In this document: positions 30,988-39,125 of the stretch, one piece after another | How positions within the stretch are numbered: the first letter of the stretch is position 1 | Layout of the letters: each line of letters starts with the position of its first letter | Assembly: GCA_024635665.1 (NCBI GenBank) | Contig: JAGXIM010000108.1 | Coordinates: 1 to 44,947 of the forward strand | Length of the DNA: 44,947 nucleotides | Source: Salinimicrobium sp. | Lineage (GTDB): Bacteria > Bacteroidota > Bacteroidia > Flavobacteriales > Flavobacteriaceae | Reading direction: 5' to 3' | Program-made: the position numbers and the translations under genes | The notes under the pieces: generated by a model | Seen by the model: the letters and a program-made list of their open reading frames with translations, nothing else | What the model was told of the DNA's origin: nothing | Database searches by the model: none

Positions 30988-33086
30988 TAGAAATTGTACA
31001 GGTACCAGATAGATTCCGTGTTATTGCCGATGGCAACGACACCCTCATTAAACTTCAGGCCAGCTTAAGCGGCAATTATTTTGTTCGGGCAAAAATATAT
31101 GTGGATGATCTTCCGGATCCTTTCCTGGTGCAGGGATGGAGCAAGGATGATGCTGGCCTGTGCGAATTCAATTTAAAGCATTTATACTATTCGTATTTTG
31201 TCAATACGTTTTCTTCTGCAATTACCACGGGTTTCAACCCAAAGCCGGGTTTGTTCAAAAAAATAAAGATCATTGCCGAAGAATATTTGGTGGGCGGGAC
31301 GGTTCCCGTTGCCACCTTGAGCCTGCCGGAATTTTATTTGATCAAAAACCTAAGGCCCTATAAATTTGAAGATTCAAAAACGGTTTCATTTTTGGATTTG
31401 CCACAGGAAAACATCAATGTGGACAGAGAATCAGGCTTTGTGTTTCCCCTATTTTTGAAATCGGGCGCTGCACTTACCGTGGACATATTGGATGAATTGG
31501 GGGCGGTATTATACACTACTCAACTTCTGAATTACCAAACACAGCTCACCCAATATGAACTGCTGTTTTCAGACTATGACCTTTCTGCAAATCAATATGT
31601 TTTTATCAGATTTACAACTTCCCAGGATGCGGTTCAAAAGAAACTGATTTTTGTGGATGCCAATATTTTTCCGCCCAAAAACATCTTTTACGAGAATAAT
31701 TCGGGCTTTTTTGTTACCGCCTGCCTTACCGGGAGAAAAGCACTTGAACATTCACTTTCGCCAAAAAGCTACACCCAACTGGACGGCACCGATATCACTT
31801 ATGAAGTGGAAGACACCCGCGAACTCGAATTGAGCAGCGGTTTTGGATATAAGGATATCACATCACTTATCCATTCCATTGCCACAAGTGTAGATGTGCG
31901 CATCCAACTGGACGGATTTTGGGAACGTGTAAAAAGTGGTACCACCAAGATCACCCGTTTTATAGATAATCAATTTATATACGGAGATGCCCTCAGGTTT
32001 TCAAGATTGAACATTCCAAATTTCACCAATGAGAACGCTTATGCCCTTATTCCCGAAATAGTGGATATTTCCATCTCCGGGGATGAAAACTCTCAACTCG
32101 AAATTTTACCCGGCCAGTTTTTCACCGCCTATTCTGCTGTGCAACCAGCCACCCGCATCCGCATTCGGGAAGTGCCAATAAACGGATTGTTGAGTTATGA
32201 AGACGGCACGGGAATAATAGCACTATCAGATATGGCAGCAAACGATCCTTCCATTTTGCCTTATGATATCTTATTAGCCGATTTGATTCGGGTATTATAT
32301 GACCCAAACCAAAGGGCTGCCGGTTCCCCCTTGGATTCCCTCGATTTCCAGATGGGGCCCAGTGAAGTTTGGAGCAACGTGGCACAACTCAATTTTAATG
32401 TAACCGATATTTTGGATGCCGATCTTCCGCCAGAGATTATTGTAAATTCCCTTCAATATGCCGCGCTGGATGCCAGCGATAACGGATTTGCTTATATAAA
32501 TGCCGTGATAAACGTAGCTGACGGGCACGGCCTCACAATTCTTTGGACAGTAATAGGCAGTGCTCCCATCACATTCGACAGCAATTCAGTAGAAAAACCC
32601 ACCATCACCCTCACCGGGGCAGCAGATGATACGGTTTACCAGATCAAGGTCACTGCCACCGATACCACAAATGGCCTTTTTGCCGAGAAAACCGTCAATA
32701 TAAGTACGAGTTCTTATAGTGTAAAAGTCTTAAAAACAGAATATGCGCCTGTTTCTACCACAAAAAAGGTGGACATCAATTTCTCCGGAGGGCAGGCATT
32801 TGGCACAGTAACTTTTAAACGAACGGTGTACCTTCCTTTTTCTGTTCTTGGCGTAGATGGCTGGGTAATATATAATTATCAGCTCCCACAGGAAGAAATA
32901 TTGTATGGCGGAATCCAGACGGCCCTTACAATTGTTCTGGATGCTGCAGGTGCTGCCACCATACCCTGCCAGCTAAATAGTTCATCTCCGCTTTCTGTTG
33001 GCATTATCATAGAAATTACCTCTGTGGATGGTGTCCAGATCATAGACCCCGTAAATAATACAGTAACCGCAACTCATCATATATAA
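30984..33086 (+). CDS. Distal tail / baseplate protein with PKD-like domain
   Basis: 700 aa. The N-terminal 240 residues (VPDRFRVIADGNDTLIKLQA; FFLDLPQ-type beta repeats) look like a distal tail scaffold. Residues about 475-575 form an Ig/PKD-like domain (INVADGHGLTILWTVIGSAP, ending in DTVYQIKVTATDTTNGLF). The remaining part is beta-rich (FSGGQAFGTVTFKRTVYLPF). These inserts are common on tail tips and bind host glycans weakly. It directly follows the tape measure, as distal tail proteins do. Confidence 0.72.
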   Translation: MIEIVQVPDRFRVIADGNDTLIKLQASLSGNYFVRAKIYVDDLPDPFLVQGWSKDDAGLCEFNLKHLYYSYFVNTFSSAITTGFNPKPGLFKKIKIIAEEYLVGGTVPVATLSLPEFYLIKNLRPYKFEDSKTVSFLDLPQENINVDRESGFVFPLFLKSGAALTVDILDELGAVLYTTQLLNYQTQLTQYELLFSDYDLSANQYVFIRFTTSQDAVQKKLIFVDANIFPPKNIFYENNSGFFVTACLTGRKALEHSLSPKSYTQLDGTDITYEVEDTRELELSSGFGYKDITSLIHSIATSVDVRIQLDGFWERVKSGTTKITRFIDNQFIYGDALRFSRLNIPNFTNENAYALIPEIVDISISGDENSQLEILPGQFFTAYSAVQPATRIRIREVPINGLLSYEDGTGIIALSDMAANDPSILPYDILLADLIRVLYDPNQRAAGSPLDSLDFQMGPSEVWSNVAQLNFNVTDILDADLPPEIIVNSLQYAALDASDNGFAYINAVINVADGHGLTILWTVIGSAPITFDSNSVEKPTITLTGAADDTVYQIKVTATDTTNGLFAEKTVNISTSSYSVKVLKTEYAPVSTTKKVDINFSGGQAFGTVTFKRTVYLPFSVLGVDGWVIYNYQLPQEEILYGGIQTALTIVLDAAGAATIPCQLNSSSPLSVGIIIEITSVDGVQIIDPVNNTVTATHHI

Positions 33087-33089
33087 CCT

Positions 33090-34976
33090 ATGCGATCATT
33101 AAAGATTATTGTCAATAATATCGAATTGGACCACGTTCGTGAAGATGCACAGATCCACAATGAGAACAGTTCTTTTTCTGATGCCATCAAGGTGCAGCAT
33201 ACCACCCGTCCTATCAGGATCGTTGAAAATACTGCGGCCATCACTGCTTTAGGGGAATTTTCTATTGCCACTGCAAAAAAAACGAAGTATTTCCCTTGCC
33301 AAATAGTTATTGGTGCAACCAGGTACACAGGGATTCTCACGCAACTGGATAAAATTAGCGGCTTCAGGAAATGCGACCTGAAATTTGGGAGCGCCATTAA
33401 TAATATCATGGATAAAAAGATAAGCTCCTTTTTTCCTGCTTATAGTGTGATCAATGCCGAATTTCCCGTGGCTTATAACGAAGAAGCTGTAGATGAATTT
33501 GGTAACCAGCCGGATTGGGTTGCCCAGGCCGATTTTTTGGCCGGAAAAATATTCCCGGAAGTGATGTGGCAATTGCCAAGAATGGGCTATAGGTATAAAT
33601 TCGGTTCAGATCTGAAACCGGAAGATGCTCATTTTGGCTTCAGGAGATATATTAATGGCCGTGGCCTTGATGGCCTTGATGTCAATTCCATTATTTCAAA
33701 TGCGAGTTATTTTGCGATGCACAACAACAATGTTTTGAGCCCTCAGGTATTTTTTCTTGCTCCTTTGTTTTATGCCTTTCAAAGCATTGGCTATAAATTA
33801 CAGGGAAACGTGGTTGTGAGCGCATTTTTTAAACGCTTGCTTCTGCTTAGTTTCAACGATAATATGGTGAAGATTTCAAGAAAACCGCCCGGAGTGCAAC
33901 TGGATATATCCGTTACTACATGGGTACGGAAAACAGTATATGGCTTTTCAAATTATCCCTACCAGAGCTATGTAAAGGAAGTTATATTCAACCCTCCTAA
34001 TGCCGGAGATTATATTTTGAGGTATGATATGAACATCCTTTTTGCAGGCAATAATCCGCTTGCTTATGGAATTGAGATCTTTCAGGGCGGACAACTCACT
34101 GCAGCCCAAGCCGGAAGTATGTTTCCAGGCCGGTTTGAAGGGAAATTATATTTCACAGTGGAAGAAGGACAGGAGAATGCACCGATCACCTTTGTCTATT
34201 ACAATTTCAATAAGATTATGCCGGAAGCCGGGTATGAAATAGGATGGCTTGAAGACCTGCCGGAACAGGATTTTTACGATATGCACCCAACAGTAGATTT
34301 CAGTAGATATATTCCGGACTGGACCGTAATCGATTTTTTGAATAAGATCCAGAAACAGTTCAACTTAAAAATTGATTTTGATGATATTGAAAAAACCATT
34401 TCCCTCAATTTTAATGTTGAAGATTATTTAATTGGAGGAAAATCTGTCGCTATCCATAAATCTTTGGAAATCGCTGAAATCAAGAACGTGGAATCAGAAA
34501 GTTATGTGCTCAAATATGAAAATGACATTGATAAAACCAGTTTTATTTCACTCAAGGAAGGCGCTGTTAAAGAAGAAAACACCACCGAAATTGAAACCGC
34601 TTTTAAATTTATTCCTTACGGTCGCTTGACCTGTGAACTCTCAAAAGAAACGGAAGACAAGGCCGGAGTTGGCCTGATGATTTACGATCCTATTAACCAG
34701 CCTGATATTTCAGAACATTATAACAGTAAAACCCTGAGTATTCCCGGAGCTGGTGGCATTTTTGAAACCTATCACAAACGCTGGCTTCTTTTTAGATTGA
34801 GTTCCGGGAACGTGGTTTTAAAAGGTCCGTTCTCAAAAACAGAACTGCACCAGGTAAGTAAATTGATGAAGGTAATTATCGACAATCAAAAATGGCTGGT
34901 GAAAGCTATTGACTACAAAGAAAATTCAAACGCCCTTTTTGAAACGGAATTGGAGCTGGAGAGTATTACATTTTAA
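33090..34976 (+). CDS. Tail hub-like structural protein
   Basis: 628 aa. The opening MRSLKIIVNNIELDHVREDA with a beta-rich segment (AITALGEFSIATAKKTKYFP) is of a type that follows the distal tail gene in flavobacterial phages. A later segment (DWTVIDFLNKIQKQFNLKID) resembles the tail-hub shell found in baseplate hub proteins. It would form the tail tip with the previous protein. The reading frame is complete; a C-rich repeat begins five bases after the stop. Confidence 0.72.
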   Translation: MRSLKIIVNNIELDHVREDAQIHNENSSFSDAIKVQHTTRPIRIVENTAAITALGEFSIATAKKTKYFPCQIVIGATRYTGILTQLDKISGFRKCDLKFGSAINNIMDKKISSFFPAYSVINAEFPVAYNEEAVDEFGNQPDWVAQADFLAGKIFPEVMWQLPRMGYRYKFGSDLKPEDAHFGFRRYINGRGLDGLDVNSIISNASYFAMHNNNVLSPQVFFLAPLFYAFQSIGYKLQGNVVVSAFFKRLLLLSFNDNMVKISRKPPGVQLDISVTTWVRKTVYGFSNYPYQSYVKEVIFNPPNAGDYILRYDMNILFAGNNPLAYGIEIFQGGQLTAAQAGSMFPGRFEGKLYFTVEEGQENAPITFVYYNFNKIMPEAGYEIGWLEDLPEQDFYDMHPTVDFSRYIPDWTVIDFLNKIQKQFNLKIDFDDIEKTISLNFNVEDYLIGGKSVAIHKSLEIAEIKNVESESYVLKYENDIDKTSFISLKEGAVKEENTTEIETAFKFIPYGRLTCELSKETEDKAGVGLMIYDPINQPDISEHYNSKTLSIPGAGGIFETYHKRWLLFRLSSGNVVLKGPFSKTELHQVSKLMKVIIDNQKWLVKAIDYKENSNALFETELELESITF

Positions 34977-34980
34977 TATT

Positions 34981-35003
34981 CCCCCTAACCCCCAAAGGGG
35001 GAA
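34981..35003. repeat. C-rich inverted repeat, left side of a moron
   Basis: CCCCCTAACCCCC followed by AAAGGGGGAA. Against the reverse complement of 35450-35472 it matches at 19 of 23 positions. The two arms bracket one promoter and one gene. The arm can also fold on itself (CCCCC/GGGGG), so it could work as a terminator of the tail unit. Confidence 0.7.
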
Positions 35004-35017
35004 TGTTATTATTTTAC

Positions 35018-35025
35018 TATATTTG
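35018..35025 (+). promoter_or_regulatory. Moron promoter, -7 box
   Basis: TATATTTG is a perfect TAnnTTTG box, 23 bases before ATG 35049. A -33 TTTG is not present at the expected distance, so the promoter may be weak. Confidence 0.5.
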
Positions 35026-35048
35026 GGTATGACTAAACAAATTCCCTT

Positions 35049-35438
35049 ATGACTTCTGAAGCGCAAAAATACATAAGAGTACTTTTAAAAGAAGATCCTA
35101 GAAAATTCTTTGAGGTAAATGAAGATCATAAAAATGGAATTACTGGTGCAATTTTTAATGAAATCGCGTTAACCTCTGAAGAAATAATAAACATTCAAAA
35201 TTTTATTAAGAATGGTTCTCCGGAAATATTTATTGAATTCCGTTCCAATTGTCTTCCTATGCCTTCTGTTGTTTTTCTTCCCTACGCTGCTTTCGATAAA
35301 TGGCCGTCTTCTCCAGACGGAACGAGTGAAAATAGATTGAAGTTTAGACTTAAAAAAGCTGAACTGGAAGAAAATTATGAAGAGTGCCAGGAAATAATGA
35401 AATTTGCAAATGCAAAAGGTTGGAATTTAAAGAACTAA
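35049..35438 (+). CDS. Moron protein, function unknown
   Basis: 129 aa, soluble, no recognised family. A helical start (SEAQKYIRVLLKEDPRKFFE), a central part with LTSEEIINIQNFIKNG, and a C-terminal helix (KAELEENYEECQEIMKFANA). It has its own promoter and lies between imperfect C-rich inverted repeats, separated from the tail operon and from the convergent integrase. That layout is typical of a moron, expressed from the prophage independently of the lytic genes. It could be a conversion or exclusion gene. Confidence 0.75.
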   Translation: MTSEAQKYIRVLLKEDPRKFFEVNEDHKNGITGAIFNEIALTSEEIINIQNFIKNGSPEIFIEFRSNCLPMPSVVFLPYAAFDKWPSSPDGTSENRLKFRLKKAELEENYEECQEIMKFANAKGWNLKN

Positions 35439-35449
35439 GATTAAAACAA

Positions 35450-35472
35450 CTCCCCCTTTGGGGGCAGGGGGG
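35450..35472. repeat. C-rich inverted repeat, right side of the moron
   Basis: CTCCCCCTTTGGGGG then CAGGGGGG; the inverse of 34981-35003. It can form a hairpin in the space between the moron and the convergent integrase gene, and may end transcription from both sides. Confidence 0.7.
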
Positions 35473-35473
35473 A

Positions 35474-36652
35474 TCACATTTTAAGTTTTCCGTCCAGAAA
35501 TTCCCCACTCACTCCGCCGCTCATGGGCGTGTATTTTTGAGTCATTGCAATATCGCTATGCCGGGCGTGATCCCTTACGTGAATAGCAGGAACCCCGGCA
35601 CGAAGTAAATTTGTGATCCCAGTATCTTTAAGACTGTATAAATGATATTGGGAAGGCAGATTCATTTTCTTTTTTAGCCGGGTCCACTGATCACTGAAAA
35701 ACTTTGGCTTGGTTCTTTTCATTCCCGTATTCAGGCCATTTTGAGAAAACAGAAAATCACTATTATGAGCTCCATTCAAATGAGTGATCAGGTAGGGGAG
35801 AAGTTCCTCCAGGATAGTTACCGTTTGGGAATTTCCATTTTTTGAAACTTCGGGACGTACCAGGATCAGTCTTTTGCTCAAACTTATATCACTCACCAGC
35901 ATTTTGCTCATTTCGGTACGGCGAATCAAACCGAAATACATCATTGCACAGGCCACGGAATAAGGATGATCATTTAATTTCAGGTAATCAAAAATTTCTT
36001 TGAGATCCTTATCCGGAATAACCGTTCTTTTTTTCTCGCCCTTTGGTTTTTTCTGTAGTCCCGCCACAGGATTCACATTAATATGATCTTTCCTTATCAA
36101 GTATTTTGAGAAGACGCTCATAAATCCGAGGTAATTATTATAGGTCCTGGGGGAGTTGTTTCTGTCAAAATAAATATGATCGAGAAATCCGCCCACCAAT
36201 TGCCGGTTAAACTTAAGACAGAACATATCTTGTTGATCACGTGTTTTCAGGTATTTTTCCAAATTACTCAGGTAGCTTCGGTAAGCCCGAAGAGTATCTT
36301 CCCTAAGGGAATTATCTTTCACCTGCTTATCAATTTCCTTTAGATATTTTTTAATAACATCCTTCAGCATAACAAAAGAGTTGGAGGCTTCATCTTCTAT
36401 AAACTTATTCCATCCACGGTCCAGTTTCCGGTTAATTTCATAACATATTCTTTTTGCGAACCGCTCGCGTTCCCTTTGGTTAGCCATTGGCCTTACCCGA
36501 TGCTGAATTCTTTTAAGATTTGGATAATTACTGGTAGGATCCACCACATAATATTCAATGCGCCAGTTCCCTTTTTTGCCCTTTTTTATTTCGGCAGGTA
36601 CAAAATCTACTATCGGAATTCTGGAGGTGGTGTTGTTTTGAGAATTTCCCAT
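35474..36652 (-). CDS. Tyrosine-type site-specific integrase
   Basis: 392 aa if started at the ATG at 36652 (MGNSQNNTTSRIPIVDFVPA). The frame stays open to 36724, but that would include one of the repeated att-like sites. Residues about 110-200 form the SAM-like core-binding domain (ALRAYRSYLSNLEKYLKTRD). The catalytic domain shows the first Arg in GLIRRTEMSKM, an altered HxxR box in HLYSLKDTG (Lys for Arg, common in Bacteroidota integrases), ARHSDIAMTQ, and the nucleophile Tyr in QKYTPM. It integrates and excises the phage. It points away from the repressor operon. Confidence 0.9.
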   Translation of the reverse strand: MGNSQNNTTSRIPIVDFVPAEIKKGKKGNWRIEYYVVDPTSNYPNLKRIQHRVRPMANQRERERFAKRICYEINRKLDRGWNKFIEDEASNSFVMLKDVIKKYLKEIDKQVKDNSLREDTLRAYRSYLSNLEKYLKTRDQQDMFCLKFNRQLVGGFLDHIYFDRNNSPRTYNNYLGFMSVFSKYLIRKDHINVNPVAGLQKKPKGEKKRTVIPDKDLKEIFDYLKLNDHPYSVACAMMYFGLIRRTEMSKMLVSDISLSKRLILVRPEVSKNGNSQTVTILEELLPYLITHLNGAHNSDFLFSQNGLNTGMKRTKPKFFSDQWTRLKKKMNLPSQYHLYSLKDTGITNLLRAGVPAIHVRDHARHSDIAMTQKYTPMSGGVSGEFLDGKLKM

Positions 36653-36699
36653 TTTTTTTTTACGGTTAGCGTTACCAACCATAAAAAAGTCCTGGACTA

Positions 36700-36885
36700 T
36701 GAATGTGCCATATTTGTGACACATTTTTTACAAATTTCCCGTAAACCCAGTGTATTACAGGGTTTACGGAATAATCGTAGCGAGAACGAGATTTTAAAAA
36801 TCCCTTAAACTTTTTTATTTTGTGGTAAACAGCGGGTTTGCAAGGCCTATGTTACATCTTAGTGTGCCAAATTCGTGACGGCGCA
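36700..36885. other. Probable attP region
   Basis: Directly upstream of the integrase lie two direct copies of TGTGCCAwATTyGTGAC (36704-36720 and 36863-36879, two mismatches). Between them is a perfect inverted repeat, CCGTAAACCC (36739-36748) and GGGTTTACGG (36760-36769), with 11 bases between. Arm sites around a core palindrome are usual for attP. The crossover bases cannot be named without the prophage junctions. Confidence 0.5.
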
Positions 36886-36891
36886 AGGCTC

Positions 36892-36918
36892 AAAAAAATA
36901 AGCGCTGGTGGGCGCTTA
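36892..36918 (-). terminator. Terminator of the repressor operon
   Basis: On the minus strand TAAGCGC pairs with GCGCTTA around CCACCA, followed by ATTTTTTT-type run (36892-36899 in plus coordinates). It lies 20 bases after the stop of the small gene at 36938-37069. Confidence 0.8.
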
Positions 36919-36937
36919 CAGATATTCAGGAAGCAGC

Positions 36938-37069
36938 TTACTTCTTTTTTTTTCTGTTTTCGGCCATTTTTTTGGCTGCTTCATCCAATCCCTTCTGCAC
37001 TTTTTTGTTCGTATCGTAATCGGCATCCGGCAGATCTTTATCGATTAATTTTTTCCTTTTCTCCATCAT
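36938..37069 (-). CDS. Small basic protein after the repressor
   Basis: 43 aa (start MMEKRKKLIDKDLPDADYDT, end KKMAENRKKKK). It overlaps the 3' end of the repressor gene by 32 bp, or 29 bp if started at the second Met, and is followed closely by a clean terminator, so it is the last gene of the leftward operon. It is helical and strongly basic. The function is unknown; a repressor modulator or nucleic-acid-binding peptide is possible. Confidence 0.6.
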   Translation of the reverse strand: MMEKRKKLIDKDLPDADYDTNKKVQKGLDEAAKKMAENRKKKK

Positions 37070-37406
37070 TTAATAAAATTTTAATCTTTTCTTTTATTTT
37101 AGGCCTGTCCAAATACATCAACAGGAGTTTTTCAAATGGATCCTGCGTATATTCAGAGGCAACTTCTTTCACTTCGTTCTCATTTCGACTGACTTTAACC
37201 ATTTCCCCCTCACCAGAAATGAGCCACTGCGGATTTAAGTTTTTATAAGTGCGTAAAATAGTTTCCAGTATATCCGATCCTATTGAAGCCTTACTTCTTG
37301 ATTGTTTACCAATATATCCTTTAGGCCTACCAATGCTAACATCGAAGGCGTTTTGACTTATGCCTTGATGCTCGATAAATAGGGATATACGGTCTATTGT
37401 TTTCAA
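37038..37406 (-). CDS. Lysogeny repressor with N-terminal HTH
   Basis: 122 aa. The first 70 residues form a lambda-repressor-like HTH (IEHQGISQNAFDVSIGRPKG, then ETILRTYKNLNPQWLISGEG), a form typical for Bacteroidota CI-like repressors. The C-terminal part is short and helical (FEKLLLMYLDRPKIKEKIKI) and there is no S24 peptidase domain. So induction is unlikely to occur by RecA-stimulated self-cleavage; the antirepressors at 2.6-3.75 kb are natural candidates. It is transcribed away from the Cro-like gene, across a 116 bp control region. Confidence 0.82.
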   Translation of the reverse strand: MKTIDRISLFIEHQGISQNAFDVSIGRPKGYIGKQSRSKASIGSDILETILRTYKNLNPQWLISGEGEMVKVSRNENEVKEVASEYTQDPFEKLLLMYLDRPKIKEKIKILLNDGEKEKINR

Positions 37407-37420
37407 TTAATTTATTTTTA

Positions 37421-37476
37421 TGAGTAAAATAGTTTGCAGTGAGTAAAATAGTTCGTATTATTGTAGTAGCAAACTA
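37421..37476. promoter_or_regulatory. Repressor operators and early rightward promoter
   Basis: TGAGTAAAATAGTTTG (37421-37436) and TGAGTAAAATAGTTCG (37440-37455) are direct copies 19 bases apart with one mismatch. GCAAACTA (37469-37476) is an inverse half-site of TAGTTTGC (37430-37437). The promoter TTTG (37433-37436), 19 bases, TATTATTG (37456-37463) runs rightward and overlaps them, so a bound repressor would block early transcription. Confidence 0.75.
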
Positions 37477-37522
37477 ATATAAAAGTAATACAAAAAAAAG
37501 AAACCCTCAATAATAGATACCT

Positions 37523-37795
37523 ATGATTAATAAAACCCAAAAAAAAGCACTTCTAAAAAGCCTGGGAAAAAAGCACATTCACAAAGTTATGATCTATGCC
37601 GAAGAGAATGAAGTGCTAAAAGATACTCAAGAACCTTTTTCCCATTCTACATTTTCGGCAGTCATTAATGGGAGGCTTGATCATCCGGTTATTGAAAATG
37701 TCATTTTCGCCGCTGCATCCTATCACTATGCCCTCTCGCAAAAAGAAGCCACAGCCCGCCTTGATTTCGTAAACAAAATAAATAAAAATGGATAG
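37523..37795 (+). CDS. Cro-like small DNA-binding protein
   Basis: 90 aa. First gene of the rightward early operon, divergent from the repressor. The segment HSTFSAVINGRLDHPVIENV followed by IFAAASYHYA looks like the recognition part of an XRE-like HTH, with a basic N-terminus. Its location is that of cro: it would bind the same operators to turn off the repressor. The next gene begins within its last eight bases. Confidence 0.6.
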   Translation: MINKTQKKALLKSLGKKHIHKVMIYAEENEVLKDTQEPFSHSTFSAVINGRLDHPVIENVIFAAASYHYALSQKEATARLDFVNKINKNG

Positions 37796-37997
37796 GATGG
37801 ACGAACTACAAGCCATTGAAGACCAGATCGCGCTGAGACGTGGTAACCACCAATTATATGTGCTGCTTATGATTTGGATAAGCCTTGGCGGTGCAATCCT
37901 CTCTTATTACGAGATGAAAAGTTTTGATACTGAACAAACAAAAACCACTATTGAAAATATGGAAATAAAAAACCCCGAAGCGGTAACTCCGGGGTAA
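37788..37997 (+). CDS. Small single-span membrane protein
   Basis: 69 aa. One hydrophobic helix at about 22-41 (HQLYVLLMIWISLGGAILSY) with a short acidic tail. It overlaps the Cro-like gene by eight bases. Early single-span proteins in temperate phages are often exclusion factors, but nothing here proves it. A GC-rich hairpin (ACCCCG/CGGGGT, 37972-37995) overlaps its end; it has a T-run only on the minus strand. Confidence 0.65.
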   Translation: MDRMDELQAIEDQIALRRGNHQLYVLLMIWISLGGAILSYYEMKSFDTEQTKTTIENMEIKNPEAVTPG

Positions 37998-38036
37998 AAC
38001 ATAACAATTAATCATCTCTTAAAACTCCTAATCATT

Positions 38037-38630
38037 ATGAAAGACAAAAGTACAACTCCTGACCATATCTCGCAACAGCTTATTGCAGGGATCAATTTAA
38101 AAAATGAAACAGATATCGAATTCTTCGGGATCAAAAAAAATAAAACAGTACAATTCCTGCAAGCGGGAAGGGTACATTATTTCAGGGAATTGCCCGCGAA
38201 ATACTTCGTTTTGCTGCACAAAAAAATGAATTCCGATAAACCGGCCCTCCAATATTTCAGCAAATTTGACTATTCCTTAACACGTAAAGTAGAATTATAC
38301 ACCTATTTCTTATACGGGTACCTGGACCATACGCCCGACATTATTTCGGGAATGCTACAGGTTTCCGAAAATTTCAGGGATTCACCCCACTGCCCCTCCC
38401 TGGCTTTCTCTGGTAAAGACATGACAATCGATGGTGTAAGCTTGACCCTTCGTGAGCTCACGATCATCGACATGTCTGCCCGGGAATGTACCGATTATGA
38501 GATCGCGTGCGAACTCAACATTACCAACTCCACATTGGACTGGCACAAACGCAACCTTTTCATCAAGACCAAAACCCAAACAAAACTGGGCGTGGTGATG
38601 AAGGCTTTTATGAACCATATAATCCACTAG
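38037..38630 (+). CDS. Transcription regulator with LuxR-type C-terminal HTH
   Basis: 197 aa. The last 65 residues carry a LuxR/GerE helix-turn-helix: LTLRELTIIDMSARECTDYE, IACELNITNSTLDWHKRNLF, IKTKTQTKLGVVMKAF. The N-terminal 130 residues (IEFFGIKKNKTVQFLQAGRV) are a phage-specific domain with no recognised ligand motif. As an early gene with a good DNA-binding domain it is my first candidate for an activator of the five late promoters. Its closest neighbours are small hypothetical genes that run in the same direction. Confidence 0.75.
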   Translation: MKDKSTTPDHISQQLIAGINLKNETDIEFFGIKKNKTVQFLQAGRVHYFRELPAKYFVLLHKKMNSDKPALQYFSKFDYSLTRKVELYTYFLYGYLDHTPDIISGMLQVSENFRDSPHCPSLAFSGKDMTIDGVSLTLRELTIIDMSARECTDYEIACELNITNSTLDWHKRNLFIKTKTQTKLGVVMKAFMNHIIH

Positions 38631-38633
38631 AAG

Positions 38634-38879
38634 ATGAACTATTTCACCATAACAAGTACCAAGGAGATTATAGAATCTGTCGAAAAATTTTTTAAATCGC
38701 GCGCCTTTTCAACAGGCCGGAGTTTAAAACTAAAAGCGGTCAATCACCATGACACCTATTCAGTGGCAGCAATAGAACCATCCGAAAAAGATGGAAAAAT
38801 AAAACCCGAGGATATTTTCTGGCTTGGCCGATGGGCTGCCTTTGATACTGCAGAACTAAACCAAAAAACTGAACAATGA
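38634..38879 (+). CDS. Small hypothetical early protein
   Basis: 81 aa, starts three bases after the regulator's stop and overlaps the next start by four bases. Composition is mixed and soluble (STKEIIESVEKFFKSRAFST; EDIFWLGRWAAFDTAEL). No family recognised. Its place in the operon before the primase suggests an accessory role in replication or host take-over. Confidence 0.65.
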   Translation: MNYFTITSTKEIIESVEKFFKSRAFSTGRSLKLKAVNHHDTYSVAAIEPSEKDGKIKPEDIFWLGRWAAFDTAELNQKTEQ

Positions 38880-39082
38880 AATTACGATCACGTACAATCA
38901 CCGATATACAAAACGAAATCATCCGTACCAGGGGAAATCTGGAAGCGATCAACCGCCCTCCTTTTTCTGAAGAGGACCGGGCTATACTGGAGCCTAAATA
39001 TAAAGCCGATTTGGATAGGCTAAAGGCAGAGGAACAGCTCTTTAATACTCCCGTGATAGAACCCCAAACTGTTACAGGATAA
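38876..39082 (+). CDS. Small hypothetical early protein, helical
   Basis: 68 aa, mostly charged helix (RTITDIQNEIIRTRGNLEAI, ILEPKYKADLDRLKAEEQLF). ATGA overlap with the previous gene. Ends 43 bp before the primase-helicase. Function unknown. Confidence 0.65.
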   Translation: MKLRSRTITDIQNEIIRTRGNLEAINRPPFSEEDRAILEPKYKADLDRLKAEEQLFNTPVIEPQTVTG

Positions 39083-39125
39083 GAACAACCAATCAATCTA
39101 AAAAAACGCTCAAGCACTATAAAAA

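Noticed and set aside
36653-36724. Upstream start for the integrase
   Set aside because: The extra 24 residues would overlap one of the TGTGCC repeats and lack the usual N-terminal integrase sequence. ATG 36652 fits better.
36840-36890. tRNA or tmRNA fragment at the attachment region
   Set aside because: No T-loop GTTCRA-type sequence or cloverleaf arms could be found on either strand.
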